From NCBI GenBank assembly GCA_026987995.1, contig JALSMC010000268.1:1-8103 (forward strand): a DNA stretch of 8,103 bases, in the 5' to 3' direction. This stretch comes from Sulfurimonas sp. Its GTDB lineage: Bacteria > Campylobacterota > Campylobacteria > Campylobacterales > Sulfurimonadaceae. Both the position numbers and the translations under genes were made by a program. This document shows, one piece after another, positions 1-5,732 of the stretch; the first letter of the stretch is position 1, and each line of letters begins with the position of its first letter. Under the pieces are notes generated by a model, which was not told the origin of the DNA, searched no databases, and saw only the letters and a program-made list of their open reading frames with translations.

Positions 1-228
1 ATGACAGGTGAGCAACCTGCTTCATTCGCATCATGTAGTGGATGTCATGGTGAAGATGGTAAGGGTCAGTATGGAACGGCTCCAAGTCTTGTAAGCTATG
101 ATGTAGACCTTTTACGTAATGTACTAAAGCATGGTAAAAAAGGTATGATTGGTAAAATGCCATCATTCCCATATGTAACTGAAGAAGAAGTTTCAGCTAT
201 AGCTGAGTACCTTCAAAAAACAAAATAG
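1..228 (+). CDS. c-type cytochrome, CcoP-like haem domain (3' end only, 5' partial)
   Basis: This is the carboxy-terminal part of a periplasmic electron-transfer cytochrome c. One haem-attachment motif CSGCH lies at residues 12-16 of the visible part, and a KMPSF segment around M53 supplies the probable methionine ligand. The first visible codon happens to be ATG, but it is probably not the start: there is no room for a ribosome site, no signal peptide or membrane anchor, and the first four residues (MTGE) align with an internal MTGE of CcoP in this window (residues 239-242). Over the whole 75 residues it aligns with the second haem domain of CcoP with a single one-residue gap and about 33 identities, including the HGKKG stretch. 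I infer the end of a multi-haem cytochrome or a second CcoP-like protein. The gene ends in TAG, directly followed by two stem-loops. Its full size, haem number and anchor cannot be seen. Confidence 0.85.
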   Translation: MTGEQPASFASCSGCHGEDGKGQYGTAPSLVSYDVDLLRNVLKHGKKGMIGKMPSFPYVTEEEVSAIAEYLQKTK

Positions 229-262
229 TTAAGTTTTTCTCTTCACAGAGAAATTAACTTAA
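229..262 (+). other. stem-loop abutting the cytochrome stop codon
   Basis: TTAAGTT (229-235) pairs with AACTTAA (256-262), and TTTCTCT (236-242) pairs with AGAGAAA (247-253), leaving a TCAC loop and a two-base TT bulge (254-255). The 14 pairs start on the base right after the TAG stop. It lacks a following T-run of its own and sits just 5' of a stronger terminator, so it is more likely a transcript 3'-end stabiliser or the first half of a tandem terminator than an independent terminator. Confidence 0.6.
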
Positions 263-265
263 TAA

Positions 266-295
266 CCCTCTTACCACTAGGTAAGAGGGCTTTTT
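266..295 (+). terminator. Rho-independent terminator after the cytochrome gene
   Basis: A perfect 10-pair stem, CCCTCTTACC (266-275) with GGTAAGAGGG (280-289), has an ACTA loop and is followed by C then TTTTT (291-295). This is a textbook intrinsic terminator for + strand transcription. It separates the upstream cytochrome transcript from ctaB. The reverse strand has only a weak T-rich run, so it is probably not bidirectional. Confidence 0.92.
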
Positions 296-328
296 GTAGA
301 CTTTTTTAAGATCATGAATATGATTTTA

Positions 329-344
329 TATAAGTTTATAAGTT
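329..344 (+). repeat. tandem octamer TATAAGTT x2 upstream of ctaB
   Basis: TATAAGTT is repeated head-to-tail at 329-336 and 337-344. The pair ends 18 bases before the candidate -10 element at 363-368, so it overlaps the place where a -35 box would lie. It could be a direct-repeat operator or simply A/T periodicity typical of Campylobacterota promoters. Two short AT-rich copies can also arise by chance. Confidence 0.4.
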
Positions 345-359
345 CAGTAAATGCTTTCA

Positions 360-368
360 TGGTATGAT
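360..368 (+). promoter_or_regulatory. candidate extended -10 promoter for ctaB
   Basis: TG (360-361), one base, then TATGAT (363-368) fits an extended -10 (TGN-TATAAT) with one mismatch. It lies about 38 bases before the GTG start and downstream of the intrinsic terminator, where a new promoter is needed. There is no recognisable TTGACA-type -35, which is usual for Campylobacterota sigma70 promoters. A competing TATTAT at 384-389 is also possible. Confidence 0.4.
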
Positions 369-406
369 TCCAAGAATTAACTGTATTATTAATATAAGGA
401 CTATCC

Positions 407-1276
407 GTGATTAAAGATTTTATTGTTTTGACAAAATTTGTTCTCTCCTTTGCAGTGAGCTTATCTGCACTTCTAGCTTACATAATGGCAAAGGGCGAAA
501 TAGGGACAGATATGTTTCTCGCAACTTTCGCTGTACTTCTTGTTGCTATGGGAGTTTCAACTCTCAACCAAGTTCAAGAGTACAAAGAAGATGCTTTAAT
601 GGAACGTACAAAAAATAGACCCATTGCATCTGGAAAATGGTCACCACGTTCTGGAGTAATTGTAGCAGTTATTTTAATTCTCTCTTCACTTGTTCTAATA
701 TATGCTCTCATTGGTATGGTAGGTGTAAACTTATTTCTATTTGCATTTATTTGGTATAACATTGTTTACACTCCCTTAAAAAAGACAAGTGCGTTAGCTG
801 TAGTTCCTGGTGCTATACTTGGTGTTATTCCTCCTGCTATTGGTTGGATAACTGCTGGACATAGTTTAGGTGAAGTAGAATTTTTTGCTTTAGGACTTTT
901 TTACTTTATTTGGCAAGTACCACACTTCTGGTTACTTGTGATGTTGCACTATGGTGATTATGACAATGGCGGTTATCCAACTGCTATGAAGCTTTTTGGT
1001 AAAAATACACTTCAGAAGTTAACTTTTGTATGGTTGATCATGACTATACAAACAGGCTACTTTATGGTTACTATTTTTGAACCAGCGAGTTTAGTAATTA
1101 ACATATTATTGATTATAACTGCACTACTCGCTTTTGCTAGTAGTTTGCAATTACTTTATAATAACTTTGAACTCAAACATGCTCGAAAAGTTTTTGTTCA
1201 AATAAATTTTGCATTTTTGGGTTCTATAGTACTTATTAGTATTGATGAGATGTTAAAATTTAATACACTCTCTTGA
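407..1276 (+). CDS. ctaB: haem O synthase (protoheme IX farnesyltransferase), UbiA family
   Basis: This integral membrane prenyltransferase is predicted to attach a farnesyl group to protohaem IX to give haem O. The 289 residues match the usual family length, and about eight or nine hydrophobic segments are visible. The first polar motif has N54, E58 and D62 followed by MERTKNRP (65-72). E. coli CyoE has N-x3-D-x3-D-x2-MERTKNR at the same place, so the first Asp is Glu here. The second motif region has WQVPHFW (169-175) and YGDYDNGGYP (182-191), equivalent to the family WQxPHxx...DY..aGxP. IPPAIGW (141-147) is also typical. The start is GTG at 407, with AAGGA at 396-400 six bases upstream; no better start exists. 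It is monocistronic or nearly so: a terminator lies upstream and a weak one downstream. The family call is firm. Haem O as product is inferred, and is odd beside a cbb3 oxidase that needs no haem O. Confidence 0.88.
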   Translation: MIKDFIVLTKFVLSFAVSLSALLAYIMAKGEIGTDMFLATFAVLLVAMGVSTLNQVQEYKEDALMERTKNRPIASGKWSPRSGVIVAVILILSSLVLIYALIGMVGVNLFLFAFIWYNIVYTPLKKTSALAVVPGAILGVIPPAIGWITAGHSLGEVEFFALGLFYFIWQVPHFWLLVMLHYGDYDNGGYPTAMKLFGKNTLQKLTFVWLIMTIQTGYFMVTIFEPASLVINILLIITALLAFASSLQLLYNNFELKHARKVFVQINFAFLGSIVLISIDEMLKFNTLS

Positions 1277-1299
1277 GAGTATAAGCTCTCTTTTATTTT
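1275..1299 (+). terminator. possible weak intrinsic terminator after ctaB
   Basis: GAGAG (1275-1279), overlapping the ctaB stop codon, can pair with CTCTC (1286-1290) across a TATAAG loop, and TTTTATTTT follows at 1291-1299. An overlapping alternative pairs ACTCT (1267-1271) with AGAGT (1276-1280). The stem is only five pairs, so termination is probably partial. Confidence 0.4.
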
Positions 1300-1318
1300 C
1301 TAAACTTTTAGTTTCCTC

Positions 1319-1327
1319 TGCTATAAT
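1319..1327 (+). promoter_or_regulatory. extended -10 promoter for the membrane-protein gene at 1365
   Basis: TG (1319-1320), C, then a perfect TATAAT (1322-1327) makes a consensus extended -10 element. It would start transcription near 1334, giving a leader of about 30 bases that ends in an AGGA ribosome site at 1355-1358. No -35 box is evident at the expected spacing. This is the clearest promoter in the window. Confidence 0.7.
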
Positions 1328-1364
1328 CTTTTAAATTTATTTAGATTACAACTTAGGACACTTT

Positions 1365-1874
1365 ATGAAAACCTTCCCCCTTAAAACTATACTCAGTACA
1401 TTTACCGATAAAAATGGAAATAAATTAACTCTTTTTAATGCTGCACAAGTTGGTGGTTTACATAGTTTCATAATTAAAATTCTTTTTCTCTCACTCCCAT
1501 TTATTGAATTTTTTGCTATTTTTAATGATTATGTATATAACAAAGTAGGTCTTGTGACTCAAATAGTAGTATATATAGTATTTATGTCAATTATTATGGT
1601 GATTATATTCGCTGTGACATATATGACTAGAAGAAGTGTAGTTAAAAAAATTACACCATCATGGAATAAGTATTTTCCTGATATAGATTTAAGTATGGTT
1701 TTAGCTGTTGGAATTACTCCTTACAGTGATTTTTTTAAACACTATACTAAATTGGCAAAAGAAGAATTAAGTGAAGATATTTTACACGAAAAACTAAAAA
1801 ATTTATTTATCCAAATGCAAGAAGAGAACAAAGAGTTACTAATTGCAATAAATAAAGATAACAAAAACATATAG
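1365..1874 (+). CDS. uncharacterised two-helix membrane protein
   Basis: I do not recognise this 169-residue protein. It has a short polar N-terminus, a first hydrophobic segment at about 34-54 and a second at about 63-86, followed by a basic patch (MTRRSVVKK, 87-95). With the positive-inside rule, the roughly 80-residue C-terminal part is probably cytoplasmic. It ends in a charged, probably helical stretch rich in Glu and Lys (about 128-166) that could form a coiled coil. No catalytic motif, cysteine pair or haem motif is visible. The start is ATG at 1365, with AGGA at 1355-1358. It has its own extended -10 promoter and is separated from ccoN by 123 bases without a clear terminator, so read-through into the oxidase operon is possible. 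Its position between ctaB and ccoN suggests, but does not show, a respiratory role. Confidence 0.75.
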   Translation: MKTFPLKTILSTFTDKNGNKLTLFNAAQVGGLHSFIIKILFLSLPFIEFFAIFNDYVYNKVGLVTQIVVYIVFMSIIMVIIFAVTYMTRRSVVKKITPSWNKYFPDIDLSMVLAVGITPYSDFFKHYTKLAKEELSEDILHEKLKNLFIQMQEENKELLIAINKDNKNI

Positions 1875-1916
1875 TAATTATAAATTGAGCTTTTAAGGTT
1901 ATTTGAATTATTTAAC

Positions 1917-1925
1917 TGCTAATAT
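1917..1925 (+). promoter_or_regulatory. candidate promoter of the ccoNOQP operon
   Basis: TG (1917-1918), C, then TAATAT (1920-1925) is a plausible extended -10 element, about 72 bases before the ccoN start. The rest of the 123-base gap is AT-rich, with a TTAAGTTAAG direct repeat (1952-1961). No clear FNR, ArcA or sigma54 site is seen, so any oxygen-dependent control is not readable from the sequence. TTATCT (1967-1972), preceded by TGA, is a weaker alternative. Confidence 0.35.
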
Positions 1926-1997
1926 CTAAAATGTAAAGATTTTCCGTAAGCTTAAGTTAAGTTTGATTATCTTTATTTCAATATATAAGGAGATTAT

Positions 1998-3494
1998 ATG
2001 AATAAGAATGGTCCATTAGAATACGACTATAGTGTTTCTAAGTTGTTTATAATGAATGCACTATTTGTAGGGGCAATTGGTATGCTAGTAGGGGTTATTA
2101 TAGCATGGCAAATGGCTTATCCAGGATTAAATACTTTTTTGGGAGATGGTTTAGCTGAGTACACAAACTTCAGTCGTCTAAGACCTCTACATACAGATAG
2201 TGTTATTTATGGTTTTGTACTAAGTGCTGTTTGGGCTACATGGTATTATGTAGGTCAACGTGTGCTTAAGGTGTCTATGGCGGAGTCAAAGACATTAATG
2301 TTAATAGGGAAGTTACACTTTTGGATATACTTTGTTTCTGCTTCATTAATTGTAACATCGTTACTATTAGGTTGGACAACATCTAAAGAGTATGCAGAGT
2401 TTGAGTGGCCTATTGATTTAGCTATTACAGTTATTTGGTTACTTTGGGGTGCTAGTATTGCAGGACTTGTTGGTTTTAGACGTGAGAAGAGTTTATATAT
2501 CTCTATTTGGTACTACATAGCAACATTTCTAGCAATTGCAATGCTCCACTTGTTTAACAACATGGAAATTCCGACAATTCTTGCAACTTCACCAGCTGGT
2601 GAGACAATGGTTGGTGCATGGTGGCACTCTGTTTCTATGTATGCAGGAACAAATGATGCACTAGTGCAGTGGTGGTTTGGACATAATGCAGTTGCATTTG
2701 TATTTACAACTCCTATTATTGCAATGATTTATTATTTTTTACCAAAAGAGTCAGGTCAAGCTATTTATTCATATAAATTATCTTTACTTTCGTTTTGGGG
2801 ATTAATGTTTGTTTATTTATGGGCAGGTGGTCACCACCTTCTTTATTCAACTGTTCCAGATTGGATGCAGACTATGGGTTCTGTATTTTCTATTGTACTG
2901 ATTCTTCCTTCATGGGGTTCAGCGATTAATATGCTATTAACGATGAAAGGTGAGTGGCAACAAGTTGCTTCATCTCCATTAATCAAGTTTATGGTTCTTG
3001 GTTCAACTTTTTATATGTTCTCAACATTAGAAGGTCCTATTCAAGCTATTAAATCTGTTAATGCTATTGCTCACTTTACTGACTGGATTGTTGGTCATGT
3101 ACATGATGGTGTTCTTGGTTGGGTTGGATTTATAGTTATTGCAGCTATTTATCATATGTCTCCTCGTATCTTTAGACGTGAGATTTACTCAAGAAGTCTG
3201 ATGAATACACAGTTTTGGATTCAAACGTTAGGTGTTGTTTTATACTTCACATCTATGTGGATTGCAGGAATCACTCAAGGTATGATGTGGCGTGCTCACG
3301 ATGAGTTTGGTAACTTAGCTTACTCATTCATCGATACAGTTACTGTATTGCATCCTTATTATACGATTCGTGCTGTTGGTGGTACTCTGTATCTAATTGG
3401 TTTTTTAATGTTTATATATAATATTTATAAAACTACATCTGCTCGCCGTGTTGAAGAAGACGAGTTACAAAATGCATCGCCTATGGGCGCCTAG
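1998..3494 (+). CDS. ccoN: cbb3-type cytochrome c oxidase subunit I (catalytic)
   Basis: CcoN reduces oxygen to water in the inner membrane and couples this to proton pumping. At 498 residues it has the usual length and about 12 hydrophobic helices. All redox-centre ligands can be placed: H65 (RPLHTDSVIYGF) and H369 for the low-spin haem b; H367 for haem b3 within VGHVHDG (365-371); H229 (WWFGHN), H279 and H280 (AGGHHLLYSTVPDW) for CuB. Y273, six residues before H279, sits where the cross-linked tyrosine of cbb3 oxidases lies (Tyr251 and His257 in the Pseudomonas stutzeri enzyme). The spacing H229-Y273-H279-H367 exactly parallels that enzyme as I recall it (207-251-257-345). The start is ATG at 1998 behind a strong AAGGAGA (1987-1993). 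It is the first gene of the run reaching the right edge of the window; ccoO starts 15 bases after the stop. Nothing suggests loss of function. Confidence 0.98.
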   Translation: MNKNGPLEYDYSVSKLFIMNALFVGAIGMLVGVIIAWQMAYPGLNTFLGDGLAEYTNFSRLRPLHTDSVIYGFVLSAVWATWYYVGQRVLKVSMAESKTLMLIGKLHFWIYFVSASLIVTSLLLGWTTSKEYAEFEWPIDLAITVIWLLWGASIAGLVGFRREKSLYISIWYYIATFLAIAMLHLFNNMEIPTILATSPAGETMVGAWWHSVSMYAGTNDALVQWWFGHNAVAFVFTTPIIAMIYYFLPKESGQAIYSYKLSLLSFWGLMFVYLWAGGHHLLYSTVPDWMQTMGSVFSIVLILPSWGSAINMLLTMKGEWQQVASSPLIKFMVLGSTFYMFSTLEGPIQAIKSVNAIAHFTDWIVGHVHDGVLGWVGFIVIAAIYHMSPRIFRREIYSRSLMNTQFWIQTLGVVLYFTSMWIAGITQGMMWRAHDEFGNLAYSFIDTVTVLHPYYTIRAVGGTLYLIGFLMFIYNIYKTTSARRVEEDELQNASPMGA

Positions 3495-3509
3495 TAAAAG
3501 GATTATATT

Positions 3510-4202
3510 ATGTTTCATTGGTTAGAAAAACATCCGTTCTTTTTTGCATTGAGTGTCTTCGTTGCGATTGCATTTGCTGGTTTAGTAGAGATAATTCCAA
3601 GTTTTGCTCAAGCATCAAGACCGTTAGTGGGGACAACTCCCTACTCGACTTTAGAGTTGTCAGGTAGACAGATATATATTAAAAATAGTTGTAATGCTTG
3701 TCATTCACAACTTATTCGTCCATTTAAGTCAGAGACTGATCGTTATGGTCACTACTCATTAAGTGGAGAGTATGCATATGATAGACCTTTTCTTTGGGGT
3801 TCAAAGCGTACTGGTCCAGACTTGATGCGTGTAGGTAACTACCGTACAACTGACTGGCATGAAAATCATATGAAAGACCCTGCATCAGTTGTTCCAGGTT
3901 CTATTATGCCAAAGTATACTTGGTTGTATACAAATGAAGCTGACATAGAAACTGCATATGCAGAACAACTAACAGTTGCACAGTTCTTCTCAGTACCTTA
4001 TAACACACCAATCCCTATGAAAGATGGGTCTAGTAAAGTTATTAAAATGGCTGACTCGATTGCAGAAGCAAATGCAGATGCATTAGATGAAGCAAAAGTA
4101 ATTGTTGCTGATATGAAAGATCAGAGTATTAAAGATGCTGTTGCAAATGGTAAGATACCAGAGATTGTAGCAATTATTGCATACATGAACAGTTTGAAGT
4201 AA
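3510..4202 (+). CDS. ccoO: cbb3-type cytochrome c oxidase subunit II (monohaem)
   Basis: CcoO is the membrane-anchored monohaem cytochrome c that hands electrons to CcoN. The 230 residues begin with an uncleaved anchor helix (about 10-30). A periplasmic domain follows with the haem motif CNACH (61-65), preceded by GRQIYIKNS, and the conserved SQLIRPFKSETDRYG (66-80). The downstream YDRPFLWGSKRTGPDLMRVG (90-109) is diagnostic for CcoO. M133 in PGSIMPKYTWL is the probable axial ligand. The C-terminal half (about 170-215) is Ala- and Asp-rich and less typical, ending in an IAYMNSLK helix. The start is ATG at 3510, with AAGGA at 3498-3502. The gene lies 15 bases after ccoN and 9 before ccoQ. Confidence 0.97.
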   Translation: MFHWLEKHPFFFALSVFVAIAFAGLVEIIPSFAQASRPLVGTTPYSTLELSGRQIYIKNSCNACHSQLIRPFKSETDRYGHYSLSGEYAYDRPFLWGSKRTGPDLMRVGNYRTTDWHENHMKDPASVVPGSIMPKYTWLYTNEADIETAYAEQLTVAQFFSVPYNTPIPMKDGSSKVIKMADSIAEANADALDEAKVIVADMKDQSIKDAVANGKIPEIVAIIAYMNSLK

Positions 4203-4211
4203 GGAAAAAAA

Positions 4212-4415
4212 ATGGATATTGCTCAGTTACAAGCTTATGGCTACTTTATAATGACAGCTGGTTTGGCAATTGGTCTTTATGCTTATATATATCATTTATA
4301 TAGCAAAAGAAAAGATGCTGATGGTGTTGATTATGAAAACTATAGCAATATGGCATTAAGAGATGATGTAACAGATACTCCGGTAAATGATGCATCAAGC
4401 GATAAAAAGAAATAG
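4212..4415 (+). CDS. ccoQ: cbb3-type cytochrome c oxidase small subunit CcoQ
   Basis: This 67-residue protein has one membrane helix (about 9-28) followed by a basic segment (YSKRK, 30-34) and an acidic, disordered-looking tail ending in DKKK. Family knowledge: CcoQ-type subunits stabilise the assembled oxidase and carry no cofactor. The call rests mostly on size, topology and its place between ccoO and ccoP, since CcoQ sequences are poorly conserved. The ribosome site AAGGA (4201-4205) overlaps the ccoO stop codon, and a run of eight A (4205-4212) leads straight into the ATG. Confidence 0.88.
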   Translation: MDIAQLQAYGYFIMTAGLAIGLYAYIYHLYSKRKDADGVDYENYSNMALRDDVTDTPVNDASSDKKK

Positions 4416-4424
4416 GAGAGATAT

Positions 4425-5378
4425 ATGAATAAGATTTATCTTTGGGGTATTATTGTAACTGGAATTATGCTTGCGGCAACAGGATATACACTTGTTGAAA
4501 CAGCAGGAGGTAAGAAAGACTTATCTGAAGTTTTAAGTGGGGATATAGTAAATACACTAGCAATTGCAGGTGCTGTTGCACTTGTAATAATTACAGTTTT
4601 TGTTGTAATTAAGTATGTTCGTCAGATGCAAGTTGATACTGCAGGTGGTGAGCTTACAGAAGATTCATGGGATGATATTGGTGAGTACCATAACCCGATA
4701 CCTACTGGTTGGGCTATAATATTTTTAGTAACAATGGTATGGGGTATGTGGTATTTTATTGCGGGATATCCAGTAAATTCGTATTCACAAATTGGTGAAT
4801 ATAATGAAGATGTTGTAGCACATAATGCAAAGTTTGAAAAAGAGTATGCATCTATTACAGGTGATAGACTTATAGAAATGGGTGAGTCTGTATTTTTGGC
4901 TGAGTGTAAAGTTTGTCACGGACTATCTGCTGATGGTATTGATGGTAAAGCTGCGGACTTAAATGAAAGAATTGGGCTACTGACTGTAAAAAATGTAGTC
5001 ATCAATGGTTCAAACAATTCATTACTTAGCGAAGGCTCTTCAATGCCAGGTCGTGATGGTTTAATGAATGCAAATAAAGACTATGCACCTATTACAGATG
5101 CAGAAATCGATGCTGTTTCAGCTTATGTTGCAAATGGTATGACGGGAGAAGGTGGCGATGTTTTTGCTGGAGCCTGTGCTTCATGTCATGGCGTGGATGG
5201 TAAAGGTATGGAATATGTTGCTCCAAATATTGTCACATATGATATGAATCTTCTTGCTAATGTACTTAATCATGGTAAAAAAGGTGTAATGGGTACTATG
5301 CCTGCCTTTGATAGACTAAGTATTAAGCAAAAAGAAGCTGTTAGCGCTTATATCATTAGTTTAAGTAAAGGAGAATAA
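4425..5378 (+). CDS. ccoP: cbb3-type cytochrome c oxidase subunit III (dihaem)
   Basis: CcoP is the dihaem membrane cytochrome c that takes electrons into the oxidase. Its 317 residues show three hydrophobic segments: about 4-23, 43-64 and 95-115. The last lies in the family signature WDDIGEYHNPIPTGW (82-96), with GYPVN just after it. Two periplasmic cytochrome c domains follow: CKVCH at 161-165 with M207 (SSMPG) as probable ligand, and CASCH at 251-255 with M292 (TMPAF). The well-studied CcoP proteins have one or two helices, so the first helix looks like an N-terminal addition. The start is nevertheless well supported by AGGAGAG (4414-4420), which overlaps the ccoQ stop. The second haem domain closely resembles the partial cytochrome at the left edge of the window. 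The next gene begins two bases after the stop. Confidence 0.97.
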   Translation: MNKIYLWGIIVTGIMLAATGYTLVETAGGKKDLSEVLSGDIVNTLAIAGAVALVIITVFVVIKYVRQMQVDTAGGELTEDSWDDIGEYHNPIPTGWAIIFLVTMVWGMWYFIAGYPVNSYSQIGEYNEDVVAHNAKFEKEYASITGDRLIEMGESVFLAECKVCHGLSADGIDGKAADLNERIGLLTVKNVVINGSNNSLLSEGSSMPGRDGLMNANKDYAPITDAEIDAVSAYVANGMTGEGGDVFAGACASCHGVDGKGMEYVAPNIVTYDMNLLANVLNHGKKGVMGTMPAFDRLSIKQKEAVSAYIISLSKGE

Positions 5379-5379
5379 T

Positions 5380-5601
5380 ATGGAAGATTCATCAAGAAAT
5401 GTCTTTGCATTTGACGGACTTTTAGGGTTCGCAGTTGCAGTTGTAGTGCTTTTAGGAGCACTCTTTGTTCTTATGTACTTTGCTATAGGCGCTCAAAATA
5501 ATCATGCAAGTGATTATTATGATATTAAAGACGAAAAATCTATCAAGATGTTTGACAAAGATAATGCTAAACATATTGTAGATGTAAAAGGAGCTCAGTA
5601 A
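5380..5601 (+). CDS. DUF4006-type small membrane protein
   Basis: This 73-residue protein has a short acidic and polar N-terminus, FAFDGLLGF (9-17), one strongly hydrophobic helix (about 12-36) and a charged tail. It matches my memory of the DUF4006 family, which is found directly after ccoP in Campylobacterota; its function is not known to me. The ribosome site AAAGGAGA (5367-5374) lies inside the end of ccoP, and only one base separates the ccoP stop from this ATG, so translation is probably coupled. The position argues for a role in cbb3 oxidase assembly or stability. No metal-binding cysteine or histidine cluster is visible, which argues against a metallochaperone. Confidence 0.85.
   Translation: MEDSSRNVFAFDGLLGFAVAVVVLLGALFVLMYFAIGAQNNHASDYYDIKDEKSIKMFDKDNAKHIVDVKGAQ
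5586..5593 (+). promoter_or_regulatory. strong ribosome binding site for the 29-residue peptide
   Basis: AAAAGGAG (5586-5593) lies seven bases before the ATG at 5601, inside the end of the DUF4006-like gene. It is among the best Shine-Dalgarno matches in the window and has no other gene to serve. It is the main evidence that the tiny frame at 5601 is translated. Confidence 0.8.
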
Positions 5602-5690
5602 TGGAAAAACTTATTACATTAGGCTTAGTTATTATGGCTGTATATACTCTTTATGCAGTACTAACTCCAAACCACCTTTTTGTTGGTTAG
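5601..5690 (+). CDS. 29-residue single-helix membrane peptide in the cco operon
   Basis: This short gene was found by reading between the DUF4006-like gene and the TTG-start gene. It encodes 29 residues: MEK, then a hydrophobic helix of about 18 residues (4-21), then TPNHLFVG. The ATG overlaps the previous stop by one base (TAATG), a classic coupled arrangement, and a strong ribosome site precedes it. Without it, about 100 bases would be left inside an otherwise tightly packed operon. I do not recognise the family. By analogy with CcoM, a single-helix subunit of some Pseudomonas cbb3 oxidases, it could be a small oxidase subunit or assembly aid; that is inference from size, topology and place only. 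Confidence 0.75.
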   Translation: MEKLITLGLVIMAVYTLYAVLTPNHLFVG

Positions 5691-5732
5691 GTTTGAGAAT
5701 TGAGTAATCTTACTAGAGGGCTTTTTGCCCTC
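5668..5732 (+). promoter_or_regulatory. structured translation-start region of the TTG gene
   Basis: Upstream of the start, CAAACC (5668-5673) can pair with GGTTTG (5690-5695), which would bury the only AGG (5689-5691) near the TTG. Just inside the gene, GAGGGC (5716-5721) and GCCCTC (5727-5732) form a perfect six-pair hairpin with a TTTTT loop over codons 6-11. Together with the TTG codon this should lower initiation relative to the oxidase genes. The effect is inferred; only the pairing is seen. Confidence 0.4.

Noticed and set aside
1..3. ATG at the first base as a true gene start
   Set aside because: The encoded MTGE aligns with the interior of CcoP, and a 75-residue cytochrome without signal peptide or anchor could not reach the periplasm; the gene is cut by the window edge.
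574..762. Minus-strand open frame inside ctaB
   Set aside because: It lies wholly opposite a well-supported gene, with no ribosome site or recognisable domain.
1946..1956. TAAGCTTA palindrome in the ccoN leader as an operator
   Set aside because: An eight-base AT-rich palindrome is expected by chance; no second copy or matched spacing to a promoter.
1963..1981. Possible FNR-type site TTGAT...TCAA upstream of ccoN
   Set aside because: The half-sites are nine or ten bases apart rather than four and the second is imperfect; it is not a credible FNR box.
5716..5732. GAGGGC-TTTTT-GCCCTC hairpin as an intrinsic terminator
   Set aside because: The T-run is in the loop and no T-tract follows the stem; it lies within codons 6-11 of a well-supported gene, so attenuation of translation or pausing is the most that can be argued.
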